From Candidatus Melainabacteria bacterium (GTDB taxonomy: Bacteria; Cyanobacteriota; Vampirovibrionia; Obscuribacterales; Obscuribacteraceae): a DNA stretch of 64,000 nucleotides. The stretch is from assembly GCA_017307165.1 (NCBI GenBank), contig JAFKGK010000001.1:372001-436000 (forward strand), written 5' to 3'. Each line of letters starts with the position of its first letter. Positions within the stretch are counted from its first letter, which is position 1. The position numbers and the translations under genes were made by a program. Positions 17,777 through 28,066 of this stretch are shown here, piece by piece. The notes beneath the pieces were generated by a model, which saw only the letters and a program-made list of their open reading frames with translations, searched no databases and had not been told where the DNA came from.

Positions 17777-20700
17777 ATTGCTATCAGTCATAAACCTGAT
17801 CCCAATCTCGAGCATCTCAAGATACTCGTTGATAGTGTCGCGGCCATAATCTGGGAAGAAAATTTTGACTCTAGTAAACTGCACTTTGTCTCGGATTATG
17901 TCGAGACGATGCTTGGTTATCCAGTTGCTGATTGGTACCAGGACGAGAGTCTCTGGATGCGTATCTGCTATCCGGATGATATTGAGCGGGTCAGAGCAGT
18001 AAAGGCTGCCGCAACTCCCCAGAACGATCGATACGAGATCGTGTATAGGCTCAGGACCGCTCAAGGGGAGTGGCTCTGGATCATGGATCGAGTGCAGGTC
18101 GAGTTTGTCGATGGCGTGCCTGTGCGCTGTCGTGGCATCAGTTATGACGTGAGCGAGAGACGTCGTATCGAAGATGCTCTCAGCCTGGTCGTGGATGTCG
18201 CCGTAGAAGCCGGTGAGCTGAGCTCGCTCGATGATATCTTTGTGCACTGTCTAAACCGCATTGGCAGCTCGGGCTGCTGGATATTGGGCCAGGTCTGGGT
18301 CCCGAGCTCAATGCCTGGCCACAATGGCCTCAATGGGATGGATGGTCCTCTGGTCTGTAATCCCAATGCCGTATTTTATGGTCGATCTCTCGATCTAGAG
18401 TCGATCAGGCAGGAGAGTCTGGAGACTACTTTTGGTTTGGGGCAGGGGCTGCCTGGACATGCTGCTTTTGTCGGCTCATCGATTTTTTTGGATGCCATAG
18501 ACGAAGAACCCCGCCTATCCCTCAAAGACTCGGGCATTATTTCGAGCGGATTTGCTTTTCCTGTGCGTCGTGGTAATGAGGTCATGGCTGTCTTTGAGTT
18601 TTTTGGCGATGTACGCCAGAGACCGGACAAGTATTTTTTAAATGCAATCGAAGAAATCGGTGCTCATCTTGCTGTTTTGATAGATAAGCGCCAGACGCAG
18701 GAGCTGTTGGTCAGGCAAATTGCTCAAGAACAGGTTGTGATCGATTCGACTCCGGCCTTTGTCTTTTTTAAAGACCGCCGTAATCGAGTCATTCGTGTCA
18801 ATCAAGCAGTAATCGATGCTCTGGGCATCAGTAACGAAAAACTCGTGGGCATGGACCTGGCCGATATTTTTCCGATGCAGGCCGAAGAATACTATCGTGA
18901 TGATCTCGAGGTGATGTCTACAGGGCAGCCCAAGCTAGGCATTATCGAACAAGTAACCTGGACCGGGCGGCAAGAGGATCTGCAGTGGGTCTCCACTGAT
19001 AAGGTGCCTTATCGCGATCATAATGGCCAAATAATAGGCATTATTGCATTTGCGGTAGACATCACCAAGCTCAAGGCAACCGAAGACCAGCTTTTGGCCA
19101 GCCAGCAGGATCTAGAGCTCAAGGTCGAGGAGAGGACCAAGGAGCTCGAAGAAGCCAATATTTTTTTCAATCTATCACGCGATCTTTTATGTATAGCCGA
19201 TTCTACAGGGCATTTTAAACGCATCAACAAAGCCTGGTCGGAAAAATTGGGATATGCGCAAGAAGAGCTGCTGAGTCGGCCGTTTTTTGAGCTCGTGCAC
19301 CCCGAAGACCTCAATGCGTCGATGGGTGCTCAGCAATATGTCCTCGATGGCAACGCGCTCTTTGAGTTTCAAAACAGGTATATCTGCAAGGATGGATCGA
19401 TAATCTGGTTGCAGTGGTCGGCCGTCCGCAATCCAGACTCGGGCATGATATTTGGTGTCGCATATGATATCACCGATCGCAAAAAGGCCGAGGATGAGCT
19501 GCTGGACATCTCTCATGCCCTCAAAAATGCAGTGGAGGGCATTGCCAAAGTAGATGTCGATGGCCGTTATCTCTCGGTGAACCAGAGCTATGCCAATCTT
19601 TTGGGCTTTGAGCAGGAGCAGATGGTGGGCATGAGTATTCGTGATGCCATATATGGTGCGGATCTGGCCAAGTTCGATCAGTGTTTTAGCGATATGCTCG
19701 AAGCCAATAAGGGAGAAACGGAGCTATTAGGCCGGCGTTCGGATGGTCGTATCTTTCACGAGGCCATCACCCTGGTGAGGGTCAATGATAAAAGAGGCAA
19801 GTATACGGGGTTTTATATCTTTAACAAGGACATCTCCGTGCGCAAGGAGATAGAGGTTTCGCTCCAGCAGTCAGAAGCCCGATTTAATCAGCTTTCGGCT
19901 CATGTACCTGGTGGCATCTATCAATATGTGCATGCTGCCGATGGACGTGATTATTTTCCCTATATGAGCCAGAGCTGCAAGTCTATCCTCGAAGTAGATC
20001 CTGTAGACATCATGCGCGATCCTATGCTTGCCTACGAAAATGTCTATCAAGAAGACCTGCCAGGATTATTAGAAGCCAATCGTCAGGCCAATATCAATCT
20101 TGCGACCTTTTCTCACGAGTGGCGTATCCATCTGCCTTCTGGTGGCATGAAATGGGTACGCGCCACCAGTTCTCCTGAGAGACTGGACAATGGCGATATA
20201 TTGTTTAACGGACTTTTGACCGATATCACGCAAGAGAGATTGTCCGAAGAAAAAATCAAACAGCTCAATGTCGACCTCAGTGAGCGTGTACAAAATCTGG
20301 CTTCGGTCAATAGCGAACTCGAAACACTTACACGCAAGCTCGAGGTGGCTTACGACGCGGCTTTAGAGGCGTCCAAGCTCAAGAGCGAGTTTGTCGCAAA
20401 CATCTCGCATGAGATCCGTACTCCTATCTCTGCCGTGATCGGCATGTCCGAGCTATTGCTCGATAGTCCTCTTTCGGACGAACAAAAGCAACTGACCAAT
20501 ATGGTCAAAGACTCGGCAAAGTCGCTCTTGACCATCATCAACGACATCCTCGACTTTTCAAAAATAGAAGCCGGGCACATAGAGCTCGATATCATCGAGT
20601 TTAACCTATTAGAATTGATGGAGGATTGCGCTCTTTTATTGGCGCCAGCAGCGCGCAAAAAAGGCCTCAATCTCTACACCTGGATAGACCCGCGCCTGCC

Positions 20701-22582
20701 GCTATTTTTGCGCGGCGATCCAGTGCGTATCAGGCAAATACTGCTCAATCTCGCTGGCAATGCAGTCAAGTTTACACGTAAAGGCGAGGTCTTGATCAGG
20801 GCTGACTATATCAACCAGGACAATGCCGGCGACAAGTGCAATCTCAGGATCACCGTAGAAGACACCGGCGTCGGAATGTCTGATGCGGCTCGCAGCCGCT
20901 TGTTTAAGCCTTTTGTGCAGGCCGATGGATCGACGACGCGCAAGTTTGGCGGTACCGGTCTCGGTTTGTCTATCAGTCGCTTGCTCGTTGATATCATGGG
21001 TGGTGAAATCGATTTTGCCAGCCAACTCTCCGTGGGTTCGTCTTTTTGGTTTAAACTGGCATTGGATCGAGCCAGCGATCACATCACCGTAGGGCAAAAG
21101 GTCTTTGCCAGCAAGTCGATCGCTCGGGCCGGGGGGGGCGATGGCGATCCTCGTCCACTGCTGATCGTAGCCGGCAGCAATCGACTTTGTAGTCTCTTGA
21201 GTGGTTACCTCGGTTATCTCGGCATTCCATGCGTCATAAAAAATTCTCCAGCCGAGTTTCGCCGTGCCATGACAGCACCGGATGAAGGCCCATCTAAATA
21301 CCGTGCCTGCATCTATGATTTTTCGGCAGCTATAAAGCGCCACAATATTTCTGTCACGACATCATCTAGCCCTGCCAAAAATACCATCTCAGGCAGTTTC
21401 CTCATCAGACCCAACCCCATCGAGATAGAGGGGTTGATCAAAATGAGCGACTATCTTGAGGAGGCTGGAGCCAAAATCCCACTCCTTGTGCTTGGACTTG
21501 GAGATCTATCCAGCGATGCGCGACTCAACAGGTTTCAGGATGTACCGCGGCTATTAAAGCCATTTAGGTTGAGCGATCTCGTCGTAGGCATCAAAAAGAT
21601 ACTCAAGTCTAGCGTCACAAACTCCGGCCAGGACTCAAGAGATCGAGCTTGTAATCTCGATGACTATGACGACTCCGGCTCGCATGAACAATTGAAGCAA
21701 AAGGTCCAATTTGTTGTCAAGGGTAGGGGCGTTCCTGTCCAGGGCTCGCAACAGTCTGCTTTGCGTGTTCTTGTAGCCGAGGACAACCCAGTGATGCGCG
21801 AATTAGCCCTGAGGCAGCTGGAAAAGCTTGGCCTGGAGGCTGATGGTGTGGCCAATGGCAATCTGGCCGCCAGGGCAGCTGCTAGTGGTCGCTATGCCGT
21901 TATTTTGATGGACTGCCAGATGCCAGAGATGGATGGCTATGAGGCTACGATCAAGATACGCAAAGAAGAAGCTATGCATGGTGGACATATCCCCATCATT
22001 GCCATGACAGCTTCGGCAATGAGCGGGGACCGCGAAAAATGCATCGCGACAGGCATGGACGATTATCTGAGCAAACCAGTCAGTCGCGAGCAATTGATGC
22101 ATGTTTTGGCACAGTGGCTGCCGTCAGACCTTTACAGTCTCAAAAGCAATATTATTAGCCGAGAACAAAAGGATCAGGCACCAGGGCCAGATTTGCAGCA
22201 GGCCAATGCGCCTGATAATGTAAAACTTGCAGATCCTGATCCGCAGATTTTAGAAAATCCCCCGATCGATCTGGATTCTTTGGTCAATCTCTACGGCGAG
22301 GATGGGCTGGAATCTTTGCTTGACAGCTTTAGGCGCGAATGCGAAGAGCTCATGGCAGGGATCAAGAGCAGCCTAGATGCAAATCAATATCTCGAATTGG
22401 TCAGACTGGCCCACCAACTCAAAGGGCTAGCCGTGGTCATGACAGCTCAAACTTTGGGCGACAAAGCCCTGGCTCTGGAGTCTCAGGGCCGAAAAGGACA
22501 GGGCGCCGACCAACCTTTGTCAGAGCTTTGCCAAAGCGTCGAAGCCGAGTTGGCAGCGACGCTCGCCTATCTCGATCGATGA
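17777..22582 (+). CDS. Giant hybrid histidine kinase (PAS-GAF-PASx4-HisKA-HATPase-REC-REC-Hpt)
   Basis: 1601 residues if translation begins at ATT 17777, with AGGAG six bases upstream. Starting at the first ATG (17909) would cut off the first strands of PAS 1, whose sequence (AAIIWEENFDSS, then HFVSDYVETMLGYP) is clearly coding. Domains: PAS (about 8-135), GAF (140-290), four further PAS (about 305-820), coiled coil, HisKA with His878 in ANISHEIRTP, HATPase with N, G1 (VEDTGVGM) and G2 (GGTGLGLSI) boxes, a degenerate receiver lacking the Asp (about 1125-1260), a canonical receiver with Asp1379 in LMDCQMPEMDGY, and Hpt with His1546 in LAHQLKG. There are no transmembrane segments, so it senses cytoplasmic cues. 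It is a self-contained phosphorelay; the final regulator is unknown. Confidence 0.9.
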   Translation: MAISHKPDPNLEHLKILVDSVAAIIWEENFDSSKLHFVSDYVETMLGYPVADWYQDESLWMRICYPDDIERVRAVKAAATPQNDRYEIVYRLRTAQGEWLWIMDRVQVEFVDGVPVRCRGISYDVSERRRIEDALSLVVDVAVEAGELSSLDDIFVHCLNRIGSSGCWILGQVWVPSSMPGHNGLNGMDGPLVCNPNAVFYGRSLDLESIRQESLETTFGLGQGLPGHAAFVGSSIFLDAIDEEPRLSLKDSGIISSGFAFPVRRGNEVMAVFEFFGDVRQRPDKYFLNAIEEIGAHLAVLIDKRQTQELLVRQIAQEQVVIDSTPAFVFFKDRRNRVIRVNQAVIDALGISNEKLVGMDLADIFPMQAEEYYRDDLEVMSTGQPKLGIIEQVTWTGRQEDLQWVSTDKVPYRDHNGQIIGIIAFAVDITKLKATEDQLLASQQDLELKVEERTKELEEANIFFNLSRDLLCIADSTGHFKRINKAWSEKLGYAQEELLSRPFFELVHPEDLNASMGAQQYVLDGNALFEFQNRYICKDGSIIWLQWSAVRNPDSGMIFGVAYDITDRKKAEDELLDISHALKNAVEGIAKVDVDGRYLSVNQSYANLLGFEQEQMVGMSIRDAIYGADLAKFDQCFSDMLEANKGETELLGRRSDGRIFHEAITLVRVNDKRGKYTGFYIFNKDISVRKEIEVSLQQSEARFNQLSAHVPGGIYQYVHAADGRDYFPYMSQSCKSILEVDPVDIMRDPMLAYENVYQEDLPGLLEANRQANINLATFSHEWRIHLPSGGMKWVRATSSPERLDNGDILFNGLLTDITQERLSEEKIKQLNVDLSERVQNLASVNSELETLTRKLEVAYDAALEASKLKSEFVANISHEIRTPISAVIGMSELLLDSPLSDEQKQLTNMVKDSAKSLLTIINDILDFSKIEAGHIELDIIEFNLLELMEDCALLLAPAARKKGLNLYTWIDPRLPLFLRGDPVRIRQILLNLAGNAVKFTRKGEVLIRADYINQDNAGDKCNLRITVEDTGVGMSDAARSRLFKPFVQADGSTTRKFGGTGLGLSISRLLVDIMGGEIDFASQLSVGSSFWFKLALDRASDHITVGQKVFASKSIARAGGGDGDPRPLLIVAGSNRLCSLLSGYLGYLGIPCVIKNSPAEFRRAMTAPDEGPSKYRACIYDFSAAIKRHNISVTTSSSPAKNTISGSFLIRPNPIEIEGLIKMSDYLEEAGAKIPLLVLGLGDLSSDARLNRFQDVPRLLKPFRLSDLVVGIKKILKSSVTNSGQDSRDRACNLDDYDDSGSHEQLKQKVQFVVKGRGVPVQGSQQSALRVLVAEDNPVMRELALRQLEKLGLEADGVANGNLAARAAASGRYAVILMDCQMPEMDGYEATIKIRKEEAMHGGHIPIIAMTASAMSGDREKCIATGMDDYLSKPVSREQLMHVLAQWLPSDLYSLKSNIISREQKDQAPGPDLQQANAPDNVKLADPDPQILENPPIDLDSLVNLYGEDGLESLLDSFRRECEELMAGIKSSLDANQYLELVRLAHQLKGLAVVMTAQTLGDKALALESQGRKGQGADQPLSELCQSVEAELAATLAYLDR

Positions 22583-22604
22583 TTTATAATAAGCCGGTCT
22601 CTGC

Positions 22605-25052
22605 TTGTCGGAATATATATTGATCAGAGTCTTTATCATCATCTTTGCTGTGGCGGTACTCATTGCTTCGGGTGGTTTTTTTGCCATGCAAAACAGCCTG
22701 CCGGAGTTAGATGGAGTCAAGTCCATCCCGCAAATGGCATCTGCCGGTTCGGTCAAGTTTGATGCACGGCAAGTGCCGTATATCGAGAGCGCATCCGATA
22801 TCGACGCTTATCGGATACAGGGCTATATGACGGCTCAAGACCGTCTCTTTCAGATGGACATGCAGAGGCGAGCAGCTCAGGGGCTCTTGTCAGAGGTATT
22901 TGGTGCTAGCACGGTGCCTCACGACAAATTGGTGCGTACCATAGGCATCAATAGAGCCGCCAAGCAGGAGCTCAAACAAGTCTCGCACGAGACCCTAGCT
23001 GCTTTAGAGGCCTACAGCCAGGGAGTCAATGCTTTTCTTGACGCTGCTGGCAGCAAAATGCCGATGGAGTTTTTGCTCTTTTCTTATAAGCCGCAACCAT
23101 GGACTCCTCTCGATTCGATTGCGATCGCCAAATACAAGCAATACGAGCTAGACGAATCCTGGCGTTTGGACGATTTGAGGCAGAGGATCCTTGACAAAGC
23201 CGGAGCTCCCTTTGCTAGTTATCTCTTTCAGAGGACTTTTAGCGCACCACCAGCGGTGAGCATCAGGACAGATGCGGACAGACCCAGTCTAGCCAGTCTG
23301 CCTGAGCGTGAGAGCGATGGCATGTCTATCGGCTCTAATGCTTTTGCCGTAGGCAAAAAGATCGCTGCATCGCAAAATTCGCAAGCAGGCCACACGGCTC
23401 TTTTGGCTCTCGACAGACATGCAAAGCTGACGGCGCCTTGTGATTATTATTTGATTTCGATGCGCACTCCTACCATGCATGTTGCTGGGGCGAGTTGGCC
23501 AGGCATGCCGGGTGTCTTTGCCGGACGCAACGATGAGATAGGCTTTGCTGCGACCTCTTTAAAGGCTGATATGCAAGATCTCTTTCTCGAGCAATTTTCA
23601 CCACAATTTCCCAATAAATACCGCACTCCTCAGGGATGGTCCACTGCAGAGGAAATAGTCGAAGAAATACCGGTGAGGTTTTCCAAAAACTTATTTTTTA
23701 CCTCCAATCTTTTGCATAAAATCACGATCACCAGACATGGCCCTGTGCTAGCCAGGCAGGACGACAATGCAACGGCTCTGGCTTGGGCCGGACTCAATCT
23801 GCCTATACCGGAAAAATCTCATGGCTTGATCGAAGCAACTCTGATGATAAACAAGGCCGTCGATTGGCCCGGCTTTATAAAGATCCTCGATCAATACAAA
23901 GGGACGGCTTTTACTTTTACCTTTGCCAATAGGCAGGGCGATATCGGTATGGCAGAGGCTGGCGCAGTGCCTATTAGATTTAATCCGGACAAGTTTGGCA
24001 AGTTTGAAAATCTGCTTCTCAATCCTGGTTGGGCTAGTGCTGGCGATTGGGTCGGTCTGGCCAGCAATGCCGATTTTAGTCGTGTATACAATCCTGGCTC
24101 ATCGTATGTGGTGGCTAACTCCTCCCCTGGTCGATTGCCACTCAATCTCAATACGATGCGTGGCGAGCGCATACAACAAGTCTTGATGGCACTCGCTCAA
24201 AAGAGCGGCACACGCAAGATCGATCTGAGCGATCTTGCTCTCCTGCAAGGTGACATGCAGGCTCCTTTGGCGGATCTTGTCAAAAGCACCATCGCCGAAA
24301 CCGTAGGCAAGAGTGAATTGATAGATCAATATCAGATCAATGCTTTTGAAGTCTTGAGCAAGTGGGATGGAGTACTCTCGGCCGATAGCGAGGCTGCCGC
24401 CATTTATGAGTCGTTTTTACGAACAGTCATGAGGCGGATCATCGTGACTAGATTGGATGTGCAGTTGGCCAATGAATATTTTGATCGCTATCCTGCAGTA
24501 TCCGATGTCGCAAGGCGGTTTTTGACCGAGCGCAGAGTGGATTGGCTGCCTGCAGAAGAAAGGACATTTAAAAACTTTGTCATAAGCTCGTTTGTGCAGT
24601 CTCTCAAGGACCTGCGCATGGCGCAGGGGAACGAAGCCAATGGACAAAATAGCAAAAAGATAGTCTGGGGCGATCTGCACCAGATGACGGTAAAGTCTAT
24701 ATTGCCAACCGAAGCTCCAATCTTGAGCGAGATAATGGCGCCATTTCGCAATATACCGGTTTTGCCTGTAGGTGGGGACGGCGACACAGTGGTGACCAAT
24801 CAGGCCCTAGCCAGACGAGGATCATCCAGTTTTGCCTGTCAGCATGGCCCGACCATGCGTCTGGTCGTTGATATGTCTGATCAAGACAAGTTTTATCAAA
24901 ATCTGTATCTGGGCCAGTCTGGTCAAGCAAACTCTGGCGCTGCACGTGACCAGCTCAATGCCTGGATGTCGCTCAAGCCTTTGCCGATGGCTTTTTCGAC
25001 AGACACAGAAAGCAAGTTGTCTCAGCATAGATTGCTCTTTGGTGCTAGATGA
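22605..25052 (+). CDS. Penicillin-acylase family N-terminal-nucleophile hydrolase
   Basis: 815 residues from TTG 22605; TTG 22620 would shorten it by five. An N-terminal hydrophobic segment (about 8-30) acts as signal or anchor. The alpha-subunit part has PYIESASDIDAYRIQGYMTAQDRLFQMDM, split here as PYIESASDIDAYRIQGY and TAQDRLFQMDM, typical of the family. The autocatalytic site is GSNAF with Ser244 as the new N-terminal nucleophile after spacer removal; the later GRNDEIGFAAT and VVTNQALARRGSSS-type regions fit the beta subunit. Family enzymes cleave amide bonds (penicillins, acyl-homoserine lactones, other acylated amines). The substrate cannot be read here. Its stop overlaps the ATG of the DUF3160 gene. 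Confidence 0.88.
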   Translation: MSEYILIRVFIIIFAVAVLIASGGFFAMQNSLPELDGVKSIPQMASAGSVKFDARQVPYIESASDIDAYRIQGYMTAQDRLFQMDMQRRAAQGLLSEVFGASTVPHDKLVRTIGINRAAKQELKQVSHETLAALEAYSQGVNAFLDAAGSKMPMEFLLFSYKPQPWTPLDSIAIAKYKQYELDESWRLDDLRQRILDKAGAPFASYLFQRTFSAPPAVSIRTDADRPSLASLPERESDGMSIGSNAFAVGKKIAASQNSQAGHTALLALDRHAKLTAPCDYYLISMRTPTMHVAGASWPGMPGVFAGRNDEIGFAATSLKADMQDLFLEQFSPQFPNKYRTPQGWSTAEEIVEEIPVRFSKNLFFTSNLLHKITITRHGPVLARQDDNATALAWAGLNLPIPEKSHGLIEATLMINKAVDWPGFIKILDQYKGTAFTFTFANRQGDIGMAEAGAVPIRFNPDKFGKFENLLLNPGWASAGDWVGLASNADFSRVYNPGSSYVVANSSPGRLPLNLNTMRGERIQQVLMALAQKSGTRKIDLSDLALLQGDMQAPLADLVKSTIAETVGKSELIDQYQINAFEVLSKWDGVLSADSEAAAIYESFLRTVMRRIIVTRLDVQLANEYFDRYPAVSDVARRFLTERRVDWLPAEERTFKNFVISSFVQSLKDLRMAQGNEANGQNSKKIVWGDLHQMTVKSILPTEAPILSEIMAPFRNIPVLPVGGDGDTVVTNQALARRGSSSFACQHGPTMRLVVDMSDQDKFYQNLYLGQSGQANSGAARDQLNAWMSLKPLPMAFSTDTESKLSQHRLLFGAR

Positions 25053-27325
25053 GACTCGTCAATATATTTTTGAGCTTACTCTTATTAGAGCCAATGTTAC
25101 AGCCATTTTTGCAAGTGCCCGTACTCGCGCAGAGCAAGGTCACCGGCGATACTTATGGGCCAGGATTAGGACTCGACGGCACGCGCAAGATGAAAGAGAT
25201 CAAGCTCACAGATGATGCAGGATCTGCTCCTCGCAAGTTTGACGGTCTGCATATAAAAGACGTTTTTCCTATTGTGACATTTAACTATACGCCACCGAAT
25301 CCGGTGGCTCTGCAAGGGATGCGCATCGACACTCTGACCGATCGTGCTAAGCAGATACTCGGCTATAACCAGTTTGTTGTCTATCAAGGCAGCGATTTTG
25401 CCAATGCTGCGACCATGTATCGCAATCTCAAAGCCGAAAACCGTCCCAATCTAGTCACTGCTGACGCGATCACTCATTGCTATTTTTCACAGATCAATCT
25501 AATCACGGTCAAAGTCATAGAAGGATATCTTTTTGAGAGACTCGAAGCTTTTTTGAGCGCTTTGATCCAGGCTCAGATCAAGGATTACCGTCAGACTGAG
25601 TTTGCCGAGGTCAAAGACGACATACAGCGTAATCTGGCTTATGCTATCGTCGCCTTACGCCTGCTCAAGCCCGACGTCAAGCTCCCCGATCTTGGAGGCG
25701 CTACAGATCTGGCTCTTGCCGAAGGCAAATTGATCGAGCAAGGCAAAGTAGCGCGATCGGTTATTTTTAACCGTCTCGAAGACTATGGCTTCTATGTGCC
25801 AATCGGTTTTTATGCCCGCACAGAGCGTGCCGCTAGATTTTATAAGGCTCAGGTATTTTTGAGTCGCATGAGGTTTCAGTTCGCCGACCTTACAGACAAT
25901 TCGGAGACCGGTGGTGGCAACGCTTTTAGACGCGCCATCCTCTTGTACCGGGCAATCGAGCTAGGCAGGGTCAAGTCGGCCAATGGTGAGTCCGTACCGC
26001 TCTTAAAGCTCTGGCAGGAGATATTTGATGTGGCAAACGTGCTTTGCCAAAATCAAAGCACACTGGGGCAGACTGTCTATCCCAGCGACATGAAAAATAT
26101 GTTTCAACGGCAGAGTCTCGATATCGGCGATGTCCTGAAGGCCCTCGGGCAGCCGCTCTCTCGCGCCCGCATGCTGTTGGCCGTCAAGAAGCAGCGTCCG
26201 CAAGGGCTTAATAGCACGAGCATTTTTCAGGTAAATAGACTCAAGCTCGAAGAAGAAAATGCTACCTCGATGCGTTTGCTACCTCAAATAATTCCGACTG
26301 AGCTGGACTGGCTCAAGCAATTGACCAACAACTTTAAAGAAGAGTCGAGCGATAATCCCTTCAATCCTCTTTCTCTTTTTATCCTCTATGCCTGGGGCTC
26401 TGGCCAGGCCAGCAATCTATTGGCCGCTGATGCCGAAGGTCTAGAGCAGAGGCTTGCCTCGGAGATGCGATTGGTCGATCAGGTGCCCGCGCTCGTCAGC
26501 GTTATGGGGACTCGCAAGGTCGACCCATCTCCCACTGCTGAGGTCAATCTGGTCGATAGACGCTGGGCTCTGATCACGGAGTATTTTAGGCCTTACCGCA
26601 AAAACGTACAGCCGGCCTTTAACTCAGAGGCCTGGGCCAATCAACGTCTGTGCAGTGCCTCGGCGGCCTATTTGGACTCATATCTTGCAGTGCGCAAGGC
26701 CAAGGGCGAGGCTGCCAAAAACGTAAGCGAAAGCCCTAAGCCAAACAATCGACCCTCCAATTTTCACTACCTGGAGCCCTGTCCTGAGATGTATCGCAAG
26801 ATGGCGGGATTTTTGCAATATACCGAGTCTGAGTTGACGAGGCACTCTGCCTTTCCAGATGATGAACGTGGCTTGTTTAACGACTTTTCTCGTCTATTAG
26901 GTCGTCTGGCTCAGATCAGCGATCGCGAATTGTCCAATGAACCATTGCCGGTAGTCGATTTTAATCTGCTTGCCAATATAGATAAAGTGCTGGAGCCAAT
27001 CGACAGCGATTGGGCTGGCAGCATGCACCTTTCAGGTGCCAAGCAAGGAGCCAATCTGGTTTTGTCCGATCCTTCAGAAGTATTTTTTGTCATGAATACG
27101 ACCAAGGGTGCCTATCTCACCCGTGGTGCCATCTACTCATACTTTGAGCTGCAGGGTAATGCGCTTAAAAACGAGCATATCTCACGTAAAAAAGCCTTTG
27201 GTTTTTTGCGACCGCCATCCTGGGTAAGTCGTTATGCCTTTGCCAGGGAAACGCCAGAAAGTCCCGATAAGGCAAAGGCTCCGGGCCAGACTCCAGTTCA
27301 AAATAGAGGAGCGATCAAACAGTGA
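25049..27325 (+). CDS. Exported DUF3160-family protein
   Basis: 758 residues. A signal peptide (about 1-28, ending VLAQS) precedes a large helical domain. It matches the DUF3160 pattern I know: GYNQFVVYQGSDFANAAT followed by NLVTADAITHCYFSQINLI, then long helices. Near residue 575 the sequence NFHYLEPCPEMYRKM fits the family's conserved E-P core. The function of DUF3160 is not established; members are exported, large and common in cyanobacteria and related phyla. The start overlaps the acylase stop and its own stop overlaps the next GTG, so the three genes are tightly coupled and probably act in the same envelope process. Confidence 0.75.
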   Translation: MRLVNIFLSLLLLEPMLQPFLQVPVLAQSKVTGDTYGPGLGLDGTRKMKEIKLTDDAGSAPRKFDGLHIKDVFPIVTFNYTPPNPVALQGMRIDTLTDRAKQILGYNQFVVYQGSDFANAATMYRNLKAENRPNLVTADAITHCYFSQINLITVKVIEGYLFERLEAFLSALIQAQIKDYRQTEFAEVKDDIQRNLAYAIVALRLLKPDVKLPDLGGATDLALAEGKLIEQGKVARSVIFNRLEDYGFYVPIGFYARTERAARFYKAQVFLSRMRFQFADLTDNSETGGGNAFRRAILLYRAIELGRVKSANGESVPLLKLWQEIFDVANVLCQNQSTLGQTVYPSDMKNMFQRQSLDIGDVLKALGQPLSRARMLLAVKKQRPQGLNSTSIFQVNRLKLEEENATSMRLLPQIIPTELDWLKQLTNNFKEESSDNPFNPLSLFILYAWGSGQASNLLAADAEGLEQRLASEMRLVDQVPALVSVMGTRKVDPSPTAEVNLVDRRWALITEYFRPYRKNVQPAFNSEAWANQRLCSASAAYLDSYLAVRKAKGEAAKNVSESPKPNNRPSNFHYLEPCPEMYRKMAGFLQYTESELTRHSAFPDDERGLFNDFSRLLGRLAQISDRELSNEPLPVVDFNLLANIDKVLEPIDSDWAGSMHLSGAKQGANLVLSDPSEVFFVMNTTKGAYLTRGAIYSYFELQGNALKNEHISRKKAFGFLRPPSWVSRYAFARETPESPDKAKAPGQTPVQNRGAIKQ

Positions 27326-27981
27326 TTTTTTGCAAATACCTTATCTGTCTCTTTGCCTTTCTATCACTCACTGCTGCATCCAATTTCTGTCTTGCGGCCA
27401 ATCCTGCAAATACAGATTTTGCACCAGAGGCACCATTGAAAGTACAGATGCGAGATCTGGATGAGTGCTTGTCTCGCACCCGACGCGCTCTGGAGGATAT
27501 CGGGCGCGAGGCGGGACGGCGGCAGCAGCCGAGGGGCATGTATCCTAGCGGCTACGCCATGAATCCTCTGAACGGCAGTGACACCGGATGGCCCATGATC
27601 TGGCAAGATGCCCAAAGCACGGATACACCATATCTGGTGCCTCGTAAGGATTGGCTGGAAAAGTCTGCTAGTCAACTCGACGATCTATTGGCCCGGGCTA
27701 GAGTGCTCGAGGCTTTGATAGATAAGGATGTGGCCACCCTCAAGGATCAAGATCAGAAAAAATATGAGAAGGCCAGAGTCGAGCTGGATGTGGTTGGGGA
27801 TGCGCAAAAGCAATTGGAGGCAGGCATTGCTGATTTGAAGAGCATAATCGCTAAGCCCGATCTATCAGGTAGTAATGTCGATTTGGGACGCCGGACCCAC
27901 GCTTTATTGACCATTTTGAAAGGTATGTCCAAGAGCGCAGACAATGCCTGGGATTTGTTGCATATCCGAAATGATAATTAA
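27322..27981 (+). CDS. Small exported helical protein, function unknown
   Basis: 219 residues from GTG 27322, which overlaps the DUF3160 TGA; GGAG lies about ten bases upstream. A signal peptide (about 1-26, ending NFCLAAN; the Cys is not a clear lipobox) is followed by a helical stretch, a Gly/Pro/Asn-rich loop (RQQPRGMYPSGYAMNP) and a C-terminal coiled coil (about 110-200). I recognise no family. Coupling to the acylase and DUF3160 genes suggests a periplasmic partner. Confidence 0.65.
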   Translation: MIFCKYLICLFAFLSLTAASNFCLAANPANTDFAPEAPLKVQMRDLDECLSRTRRALEDIGREAGRRQQPRGMYPSGYAMNPLNGSDTGWPMIWQDAQSTDTPYLVPRKDWLEKSASQLDDLLARARVLEALIDKDVATLKDQDQKKYEKARVELDVVGDAQKQLEAGIADLKSIIAKPDLSGSNVDLGRRTHALLTILKGMSKSADNAWDLLHIRNDN

Positions 27982-28066
27982 AGGCCGTCTTGTCAAAGTT
28001 CACCTGCAGGAATAACATTGCAGGACTTGAGCTAGGTAACCAAATTCCCGTCGGGGCGCATCTTAA

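Noticed and set aside
20702-21343. 213-codon minus-strand open frame within the hybrid kinase
   Set aside because: It is antisense to the HATPase domain, whose motifs are unmistakable on the plus strand.
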